DNA of 49,742 bases, taken from the NCBI GenBank assembly GCA_021272315.1, contig JAJSLI010000126.1, positions 1-49,742 of the forward strand. Direction: 5' to 3'. How positions within the stretch are numbered: position 1 is the stretch's first letter; every line of letters begins with the position of its first letter. Position numbers and translations under genes: made by a program. Of the stretch, positions 1-6,854 are shown piece after piece. The notes under the pieces were generated by a model, which did not search any database, was not told the origin of the DNA, and saw nothing but the letters and a program-made list of their open reading frames with translations. The DNA is from Methylacidiphilales bacterium (GTDB lineage: Bacteria > Verrucomicrobiota > Verrucomicrobiia > Methylacidiphilales > UBA1321).

Positions 1-833
1 AGTTTGATGACGATCAACTGCGGCGTGATCTCCGTCCGGTAGGGTTGCATACTCGAGATGAAAACAACGCTCCCGTATTCGCCCACCCCACGGCCAAACG
101 CGAGCATCATACCAGTAATCAGAGCCGGACCTATCGCCGGAAAGATCACCCGCCGAAATGTCTGCCAGCGGTTGGCCCCGAGGCACGCCGCGGCCTCCTC
201 CACCTCGACGGCCAGTCCGGTGATCACCGGTTGCAGCGTACGCACCACGAACGGGAAACCAATGAAGATGAGCGCCACGAGAATACCCCACGACGTGAAG
301 GCGATCCGCCAGCCGAACCAGTTGTAAAGCACCTGCCCGATATAGCCGCCATTGATCATGAAAATCTGGGTTAGCGCCAGGCCCGCCACCGCGGTCGGCA
401 TGGCGAAGGGCAGATCAACCAGTGCGTCGAGGATGTTTTTGCCGGGAAACTGGTAGCGCGTCAGGGCCCATGCCACCATGAATCCAAACACGCCGTTGGT
501 CAGGGCCGCCGCGAACGCGATCCCGAAACTCAACCGGTAACTGTCCAGCGAACGCTCCGATGTCGTGACCTCGAGAACATGTCTAACAACTGCGCCGACA
601 GTCGGGAAATCCCGGTTTGGAGTCACCGTCTTCAAAAACAACGCCGCCAACGGCAGCAAGACGATTGCACTCAGGTAAAAAATGGTAAATCCGAGCGTCA
701 GGTGAAAACCCGGCAGGATGTGTTTCCGGCGGTGCCGGTGTGGCTGGGGGATCGGATCGGGAGAAGTTTGTGCAACGGCATCCACAGGTGCAAGAGTGTA
801 ATGCCTTTCCATGGTTGAAGATACCGCATTCAT
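1..833 (-). CDS. cysT: Sulfate ABC transporter permease CysT, 5' part (cut by window edge)
   Basis: My own translation of the minus strand gives an open frame that runs off the left edge. After a polar N-terminus there are hydrophobic segments, then the family signature DLPFAMPTAVAGLALT, then the permease loop reading EEAAACLGANRWQTF and a GRGVGEYGSVVFIS stretch. These are typical of the CysT/CysU permease that carries sulfate or thiosulfate through the inner membrane with CysW, CysA and a binding protein. The 3' end and the partner genes would lie outside the window. Two in-frame ATGs, at 833 and 812, are possible starts and neither has a clear Shine-Dalgarno sequence; I took the outer one. 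A molybdate permease is the main alternative, but the signature fits CysT better. Confidence 0.85.
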   Translation of the reverse strand, partial: MNAVSSTMERHYTLAPVDAVAQTSPDPIPQPHRHRRKHILPGFHLTLGFTIFYLSAIVLLPLAALFLKTVTPNRDFPTVGAVVRHVLEVTTSERSLDSYRLSFGIAFAAALTNGVFGFMVAWALTRYQFPGKNILDALVDLPFAMPTAVAGLALTQIFMINGGYIGQVLYNWFGWRIAFTSWGILVALIFIGFPFVVRTLQPVITGLAVEVEEAAACLGANRWQTFRRVIFPAIGPALITGMMLAFGRGVGEYGSVVFISSMQPYRTEITPQLIVIK

Positions 834-872
834 GGGTCGCGGAAATGTACCGTTGCTATCGAGGTAATAAAG

Positions 873-890
873 CTAAATCTATCGGTTTAG
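873..890. promoter_or_regulatory. Candidate operator: short inverted repeat upstream of cysT
   Basis: CTAAA at 873-877 and TTTAG at 886-890 form an inverted repeat with an 8-nt spacer in an AT-rich stretch, 40 bp upstream of the outer cysT start. Placement and size suit a repressor site for sulfur control. The cognate regulator is not in the window, so this is inference. Confidence 0.3.
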
Positions 891-949
891 TCGTTTTTAT
901 CCCACAGGTTGACTCAATTTGAGCTTTTGACCCTCCAAAGAACCGGTTT

Positions 950-2644
950 TTAGTAAGGTGTCACCGGCGGCGTTTTATTAAACTCGAGTACCGGCGGAAT
1001 AATGCCGGAGAGTTGCTGCATGGTCAGGAAATCGTAAGGCGTCGTAATCCCGTTCGGTCCGACAATCAGCCGATTGTTTTCGTCCACCAAGTAAAAGGAG
1101 TGCGCCAGTTGCTCGTTATAATACAAAATGTCCGCCGCCGTAAGTGGACCCGGTCCACCGTTGAGCTTCTGGAGGATTTCATTGATGTAGATGTTAAACT
1201 GTTGGAGAGCTTGCAGGATCTCCATCAGCACGGTCTTCTCATCCTGGGCTGGTGGCACCGACCCCATGCCGACTTGCGAACCATTCCCGGTGAGGGTCAT
1301 CACTATGTTTCCGTTGACGCTCACCGTAACGACCCCCTTCATGACATAGACGTAGATGGGGTCGTGCCCAGAACCATCCTGGCGGCAACAAACGGCAAAA
1401 TCCGTTCCGCGCGCAGCGGCGATGCCTTCAGGCGTGCTGACCGAGTAATCCTCCTTTTCACCAGCGCGGCGTCCCACCCGGGAGAAAACGGTTCCTTCCC
1501 GCAGGTCGATCTTCGTGTGCCGGACTGCTCCATCCAAGTTGTGTGTGATCGAAACATTGGTGCCCGGCAGCAGCCGCGCCGAATCGACACCGCCTACGAA
1601 GATAGCCGCAGAGGAGGCCTTGTCGTCGGTTTTTACAGTGGCGCCCGAAGGGATGACCATGCCGTTTTCGCCCGTCTTCGTCGCACCGTCAGGCATCCCG
1701 ACCGTGACCGTACCCTGGACATCAACCAGCTTCATTTCGTCGATCGCAATGGGAGGCGGATGGCCGTTGGGAGGCGTGACCGGCTCGGACCAATAGAAGC
1801 GCGTGACATCCGACTTAGTTGCCATCGGAACCTGTAATGGTATACCGGGCGTGTTCGTCGGCGGGTAAGTGCCTGGGTGTGCTCCCTGCATGGCATACTG
1901 CTCTGCGGGATTTTCTGGACTCGAAGATGGAGAGAAAGCTGTAGAAGACGCGGGGGAAGACAGCATGGGGGGAGTTAGCGGAACCGGTGCCGTTGACATC
2001 GCCGATGTTCGTGCCTCTGAAGTCGAGGCCTGAGCCTGCGGCTGAACGTTCGACACGGGGGCAGGAATCATTGGATTGTACGCTGAAGCGGATGCCGTGG
2101 ACCCGGACGATGGGGAAGGGACGTTTCTCGGGGCCAATTCCGGCGATGCTCGCGCCACCAGTGGCGCCGCCGAGCTTACCGGAGCCGCTGGATAACTTTC
2201 ATCCGACAGCGAGTGTCGCCGAAGGGTATGGGAATCTACCTGCACGATGCCGAGATAGCCTGGGTCAACCGCCACATGGTTGAGATTGCTTGAAAATGTG
2301 AGTGTGACCACGGCCTGCTGGTCGGTGTCGACGTTTTTTCTCAAGACATTGAAGTGAAGGTTTTTGGGCTCGGTTGGATCGGGGGTCAGGATGACTGTGA
2401 GAAGGTCATTGGCATCACGTCCGTAGCTGACCTCGAACGTCGTGTCTCCGATTTTAACCGGCTTGGAAATAGAGGGAACAGCAAGCGCCGCCGCTTGGTC
2501 TCCATTAGGCGCAAAAATGAACAGCGTATCACGCGGCCCAACGGCGATGGCAAAGCGGTCATCTCCACTTGCACACGATGAAGCAGCAAGGAGGAAGAGC
2601 AACGCCGGCAGCTGGATTTGTATGCCGAGAAAAAAATTTCTCAT
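950..2644 (-). CDS. FecR-domain lipoprotein with Pro/Ser-rich linker
   Basis: From the ATG at 2644 the protein begins MRNFFLG, has a hydrophobic core and a lipobox-like LLAASSC, so it is probably an outer-membrane or periplasmic lipoprotein. A small beta-rich region is followed by about 150 residues rich in Pro, Ser and Ala. Then comes a FecR domain, with signals such as VDVQGTVTV, DSARLLPGTNVSI, LREGTVFSRV and STPEGIAAARGTDFAV. FecR domains are known from anti-sigma signalling but also occur in stand-alone surface proteins; no sigma factor gene is adjacent. The frame stays open to 2773, with further ATGs at 2674 and 2665, but those would put a long polar stretch before the signal peptide. 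The exact substrate or partner is unknown. Confidence 0.7.
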   Translation of the reverse strand: MRNFFLGIQIQLPALLFLLAASSCASGDDRFAIAVGPRDTLFIFAPNGDQAAALAVPSISKPVKIGDTTFEVSYGRDANDLLTVILTPDPTEPKNLHFNVLRKNVDTDQQAVVTLTFSSNLNHVAVDPGYLGIVQVDSHTLRRHSLSDESYPAAPVSSAAPLVARASPELAPRNVPSPSSGSTASASAYNPMIPAPVSNVQPQAQASTSEARTSAMSTAPVPLTPPMLSSPASSTAFSPSSSPENPAEQYAMQGAHPGTYPPTNTPGIPLQVPMATKSDVTRFYWSEPVTPPNGHPPPIAIDEMKLVDVQGTVTVGMPDGATKTGENGMVIPSGATVKTDDKASSAAIFVGGVDSARLLPGTNVSITHNLDGAVRHTKIDLREGTVFSRVGRRAGEKEDYSVSTPEGIAAARGTDFAVCCRQDGSGHDPIYVYVMKGVVTVSVNGNIVMTLTGNGSQVGMGSVPPAQDEKTVLMEILQALQQFNIYINEILQKLNGGPGPLTAADILYYNEQLAHSFYLVDENNRLIVGPNGITTPYDFLTMQQLSGIIPPVLEFNKTPPVTPY

Positions 2645-2979
2645 GCTTGATATCTTGCTTACCATTTTATTCATCGCTCTACAACTCATTTGCAGCCTAG
2701 ACAGCGATACGCAATAATAACAAGTTGTCGTCGCCAGACCAAGAAATTTAGTCGATTTCCAGGCTCTGTCCATTACCGTTTCACCTTAATGACAAAATAG
2801 TTGTGCGGTAGATGCTCAGTCTTGGAGGAGGTGGTGTGGTTCACGAAGCGGTGCCTATAAGTAAGAATCTTTGGGTTAAATACGCAAGTTTGCACCCGCA
2901 CGACGGCAGCAGATGCAGTCCATACCAGTAAGACATCTTGTCCACTTCCATTTCAAATCGATGGCAAAAACGCAACTTT
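2645..2979. other. Intergenic region upstream of the FecR gene
   Basis: It holds the alternative in-frame starts of the FecR gene up to 2773 and then about 200 bp without a convincing gene, RNA, hairpin or promoter that I can see. Confidence 0.4.
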
Positions 2980-3597
2980 TCAGTCGCCCCCGAGTGCCTC
3001 GACGACTCGGGCGCTGATCGCCGATAACTCGGCTTCTGTCGCCTGCGCCGGGACGAAAATCGGTTCGTGCGTGATCAGGTGGCAGGTTGAAAAAGGGATC
3101 GGCACTTGGAATCGATCCCAGCTTTTCAACGCCCACTTCCACCCCAGTCGATAGGTCACCGCGACAATCGGCCGCTCCGTGGTTTGCGCCAACCGGAGCA
3201 ATCCAGGCTGGATCTGGTAACGCGGGCCGCGCGGACCGTCCGGGGTAATGACTATATCGGTCCGGGGATCGCGCGAAGCATGAACGGCAGTCAGGGCCGC
3301 CGCGACACCGTGCCGGGAACTGCTCCCCCGTGCCGCCTTGATCCCAAACTGTGCGGCCACGTCACTGATAAACTCGCCGTCACGGCTTCGACTGATCAGC
3401 GTCAATATCGTTCGCCCACGACAATAGCGTCCGGCGAAGACAGCCATGAGCGCCAGACGGTTGTGCCAGAAGGCGAGGATAAAGGGAGGATGTTCGGGCC
3501 GGTTGAATACACCTCCGCGGTCGTCGATCTTCAGGCGCAAGGTTACGGCGATCACGCGCATGAGCGCCGCGCTGAGCCATACGTAAAAGCGATTCAT
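2980..3597 (-). CDS. DUF374 lysophospholipid acyltransferase family protein
   Basis: The 205-residue protein matches the DUF374 family, relatives of the LpxL/PlsC acyltransferases. Visible signatures are an early hydrophobic segment, FILAFWHNRLALM with the catalytic-type His in place of the HX4D motif, LISRSRDGEFIS, RGSSSRHGVAAL, and the strongly conserved ITPDGPRGPRYQ. The family is thought to transfer acyl chains to lipid A or other lipids at the cytoplasmic membrane; the acceptor here is unknown. It is the last gene of a minus-strand unit and its start overlaps the preceding MFS gene by 4 bp (ATGA), so the two are probably translationally coupled. Confidence 0.85.
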   Translation of the reverse strand: MNRFYVWLSAALMRVIAVTLRLKIDDRGGVFNRPEHPPFILAFWHNRLALMAVFAGRYCRGRTILTLISRSRDGEFISDVAAQFGIKAARGSSSRHGVAAALTAVHASRDPRTDIVITPDGPRGPRYQIQPGLLRLAQTTERPIVAVTYRLGWKWALKSWDRFQVPIPFSTCHLITHEPIFVPAQATEAELSAISARVVEALGGD

Positions 3598-4997
3598 CCG
3601 GCACCCGTGCCCAAAACACGCAACCGACTCAGGATCCGGGTAAGAGAACGGCTGGGGGTGTTGACGAGAAGTTCACGCATGAAGACATCCCAAGTCATCG
3701 TTTGAGGTTCCTCCAGCGTCCGCAGAACGCCGAGACCCGCGATGATCGTGATTGTCAGAACGCAATAAAGCAAACTGTAACAGTTCCAGTCCCAGAAGCC
3801 CCAGGCCGCATGCCAGTCCTGCAGGACGTCGACCAACGGGCCCCAAACCAGCGGCACCAGCCCGATGGTGAGATTGGAGACGACACTGTAGAGCGCAAGA
3901 AAGTGGGGACGGCCCATGGCGGGAATAATGCCCATCACGCAGCGGACATTGGCCAGGTTCCAGAGCGCACCAGCCAAGCCCGAGGTGACACACTGAATGC
4001 ATAGGATGAACTTGCTCAAATGGATGATCCCGCCGGCGACCAGCGCCCAGCCCGTGAAGTGGCAGACGAAAAGAAGCCCTGAACAGGTCAATACTGGCTT
4101 GTTCCCCGCCCGGTCGATCAGAGGTGTGGCCAGGAAAAGGCCGGTGGCGAGCACCACGAGACTCAGGCAGGCGACAAAGAGGACGTTCGAATCGCTGATA
4201 TGAAGGGAGGTCTTGAAAAAGCGAACCCAAAAAACGCCCGAGATACCCAACGCCGTGTTGATGACAAAATTATAACGGAGATACTTGAAGAACGGCGGGT
4301 AGAAAAACATGTCACGCCAGGGAATCGGGTTGTCGTTGAGGATAATCTTCTCAACCGGCACATCGGGAATGTGCCGGATAAACAGCACGCTGATAAATGC
4401 GGCCACGGCACTGATCAAAAAGATGACGCCGAACGCATACCACGCGTGATGGGCCCCTCGCAGCAGCGCCCCGACAACGAAAAGGCAGGTGATCGCGGCG
4501 AGCGCGCCGGCCAGTTGGTCGCGGGCGAGGAACTCGCCCCGGCGGGACTCGGGTACGATATGCGTGAACCACGGCAGTACACCGCAGACGGAAATACCCC
4601 GCGCTGTGTTGAACCCAAAGGAGAAAAAGAGCATCGCTACAATACGCGTCGTCCGGTCGACGCTTTCGGGCAGAAACGCCACCCCGGTCATGCCGAGAAT
4701 AAAGAAACTACGTGTGGTCCAACCGTTAAGCACGAAGCGCCGGTAACCGACCCGCTCAACGAAACGGGCGGCGGGGATCTGCAGAATGTTGAGCACCGGT
4801 GAAAGGCAGGCCGCGATGGCCAGTACCGTCGCCGTGGCATTGAGATGCTGCAAAAAAAGGAGCATCGGCGCGCCCAAGACAATACTCCACGCAGTCGTGT
4901 TGAAGACCTCGTAGAGGTAGACGTTATGGATGCCTTCGGGCATCGGTTCCACCGCGCCAGCCGGTGAAACCGCCAGTGACAGCTTGGATGCGCTCAT
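3594..4997 (-). CDS. Major facilitator superfamily transporter
   Basis: A 467-residue integral membrane protein with about 12 hydrophobic segments. A central polar loop (around residue 220, sequence HIPDVPVEK) separates two six-helix halves, which is the MFS layout. The loop between helices 2 and 3 reads ARFVERVGYRRFVLNGW, a diverged form of the MFS signature. I cannot infer the substrate. It overlaps lysS upstream and the DUF374 gene downstream by 4 bp each, so it sits in the middle of a three-gene transcription unit. Its linkage to a lipid acyltransferase hints at a role in envelope material, but that is only context. Confidence 0.75.
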   Translation of the reverse strand: MSASKLSLAVSPAGAVEPMPEGIHNVYLYEVFNTTAWSIVLGAPMLLFLQHLNATATVLAIAACLSPVLNILQIPAARFVERVGYRRFVLNGWTTRSFFILGMTGVAFLPESVDRTTRIVAMLFFSFGFNTARGISVCGVLPWFTHIVPESRRGEFLARDQLAGALAAITCLFVVGALLRGAHHAWYAFGVIFLISAVAAFISVLFIRHIPDVPVEKIILNDNPIPWRDMFFYPPFFKYLRYNFVINTALGISGVFWVRFFKTSLHISDSNVLFVACLSLVVLATGLFLATPLIDRAGNKPVLTCSGLLFVCHFTGWALVAGGIIHLSKFILCIQCVTSGLAGALWNLANVRCVMGIIPAMGRPHFLALYSVVSNLTIGLVPLVWGPLVDVLQDWHAAWGFWDWNCYSLLYCVLTITIIAGLGVLRTLEEPQTMTWDVFMRELLVNTPSRSLTRILSRLRVLGTGAG

Positions 4998-6454
4998 GCT
5001 TTTGGCTTGAGCAACGGGAAGAGAATCACGTCGCGGATCGATTCGGCGCCGGTCAACGTCATGACGAGACGGTCGATGCCAATGCCGATGCCACCCGCCG
5101 GAGGCATACCGTACTCAAGCGCCGCAAGAAAGTCCTCGTCGAGCTTCTGCTGCTCCTCGCCCGCTTGTTCCGTAAGCCGCTGCCGCTGCGCGACCGGGTC
5201 GTTTAACTCGCTGTAGCCGGGTGAGACTTCCTGCCCACCGATGATCAGCTCGAAGACATCCACCACGGAGGGATCGGCGCTGTTTTGTTTTGCCAGCGGC
5301 ACCAGTTCCTTCGGCAGGTGGGTGACGAAAAGCGGGTTCCGTGTTTTGGCTTCAACGAGCTTCTCGAAGACCTGATTGGTAACTTCAAAATCTTCCAGGT
5401 CCGGCGAAACTTCGACCCCGAGCTTCGCGCATCGTTCGCGTCGTTCCGCAGGGCTGATCGTAAACCAATCCTCTCCCGCCGCTGCGCGAACCAAATCGCG
5501 GTAAGGCTTGCGCGGCCAGGGGGGAGTGAGGTCGATCGGCTCGACCGCCGCGACGCTCCCGTCCTCGCTGGCGGGACGGCCTCCGACCTTAAGCGTGCCC
5601 ATGACCTTTTGCGCGACGGTGATGATGACGTCCTCGACCAGTTGCGCCATCGCCTCGAAATCGGCATAGGCCCAGTAGGCCTCGAGCATGGTGAACTCGG
5701 GATTGTGCCGCCGGGAGACGCCTTCATTGCGGAAATTACGATTGATCTCGAAGACCTTGGTGAAGCCGCCGACCAACAGCCGCTTGAGGTAAAGCTCCGG
5801 CGCTATCCGCATGTAGAGATCAATTCCCAGCGCGTTGTGCCGGGTCACGAAGGGACGCGCCGCCGCGCCACCCGCGATGGTCTGCATCATCGGCGTTTCG
5901 ACCTCGATGAAGCCGCGCTCCTCGAAGAAGCGACGCACCTCGCCCACGATCCGGCTGCGCAACAGCAGGACACGCCGTGCCTCCTCGCTCACGATCAAAT
6001 CGACGTAACGCTGGCGGTAGCGCTGCTCCACGTCGGCGAGGCCGTACCATTGGCTCGGGATGGGCCTCAGCGATTTGGTCAGGATTCGCAAATCGGAGAG
6101 GCGCACGGTCTTTTCGCCCGTTTTCGTCGTGAAAAGGGTCCCCTCGCCGCCGATGAAATCGCCGATGTCGAGGAGCTTCCACAGGGCGAACTTGTCGCCG
6201 AGTCCCTGCACCTGCGCGTAGACCTGGAGCTTGCCCGTTTCGTCCTGGATATGGGCGAAGACGTTCTTGCACATCTCGCGCTTGGAAATCAGCCGGCCTG
6301 CCACGCGCACGGCGCGCTCGTCGGCGTAAGTCTCGATGGCCTGCCGGCATGTCTCCGTACCGGGAAACGGGCCGCCGAATGGGTCGATTCCCATTCCGCG
6401 CCATGTCTCCAAACGCGCCCGCCGCAGGGCCAGTAATTCGCTTTCGTCTTCCAT
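4994..6454 (-). CDS. lysS: Lysyl-tRNA synthetase, class II
   Basis: LysS charges tRNA-Lys with lysine using ATP in the cytoplasm. The 486-residue protein has the usual length and order. An N-terminal OB-fold tRNA anticodon-binding domain covers about residues 50-150 (RVAGRLISKREMCKNVFAHI). The class II core follows, with motif 2 (FEINRNFRNEGVSRRHNPEF) and a C-terminal motif 3 (GIGIGIDRLVMTLTG). The start at 6454 gives a normal N-terminus. It heads the lysS > MFS > acyltransferase unit, with the next gene overlapping its stop by 4 bp. I see no T-box leader or strong Shine-Dalgarno upstream. Confidence 0.96.
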   Translation of the reverse strand: MEDESELLALRRARLETWRGMGIDPFGGPFPGTETCRQAIETYADERAVRVAGRLISKREMCKNVFAHIQDETGKLQVYAQVQGLGDKFALWKLLDIGDFIGGEGTLFTTKTGEKTVRLSDLRILTKSLRPIPSQWYGLADVEQRYRQRYVDLIVSEEARRVLLLRSRIVGEVRRFFEERGFIEVETPMMQTIAGGAAARPFVTRHNALGIDLYMRIAPELYLKRLLVGGFTKVFEINRNFRNEGVSRRHNPEFTMLEAYWAYADFEAMAQLVEDVIITVAQKVMGTLKVGGRPASEDGSVAAVEPIDLTPPWPRKPYRDLVRAAAGEDWFTISPAERRERCAKLGVEVSPDLEDFEVTNQVFEKLVEAKTRNPLFVTHLPKELVPLAKQNSADPSVVDVFELIIGGQEVSPGYSELNDPVAQRQRLTEQAGEEQQKLDEDFLAALEYGMPPAGGIGIGIDRLVMTLTGAESIRDVILFPLLKPKA

Positions 6455-6854
6455 AAGGAAGGTCGAGCGTAGGGGCTCTTGTCCCGTTCGCCAAGACCGC
6501 GTTGCAGTTTGCCGCGAGGATGTGTTTCAAGTGGCAGCCCCCGCATTCTGATCTTGGGAACTAAGGAAGGCGCGATCTGGTTTGATTTGCCTTGATTTGC
6601 CTTTATGTCGTTGTAAATAAACGCCTTGCAAATAACTACAGACGGGGGACATCCTTCGACCGCGGGGCGGTGGTTTCTTCGCTAATCTATAGAAATAGCA
6701 TCACGGATACGGAGCAGGTCTTAAACCGCGCCCAGCATTTTGACGTTCTGCGCGGCGACGGTGTTTTCGTTCCCGAGTTAAACTTGGAACGAGGAGGAAA
6801 TCGATTAGCAGGGGGAATACCCCTCATCAATTTCATGTCATCCGGTCGAAAATT
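6455..6854. other. Divergent intergenic region between lysS and the btuF-ppk frame
   Basis: About 400 bp separates two divergently transcribed genes. It contains one degenerate palindromic repeat (6768-6791) and a purine-rich GAGGAGG at 6791-6797. No ATG or GTG of the following frame lies behind that purine tract; the frame there offers only ATT at 6804. I looked for the conserved boxes of a cobalamin riboswitch because a BtuF-like gene follows, and did not find them. Confidence 0.4.
6768..6791. repeat. Degenerate copy of the CGTTCCCAAGT...ACTTGGGAACG palindrome
   Basis: The left arm CGTTCCCGAGT and right arm ACTTGGAACG flank a 3-nt loop. One mismatch and one missing G separate this copy from the perfect copy at 25372-25396, so it looks like a decayed member of the same small repeat family. 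Confidence 0.5.

Noticed and set aside
6600..6854. Cobalamin riboswitch before the BtuF-like domain.
   Set aside because: None of the conserved core boxes of that riboswitch is visible.
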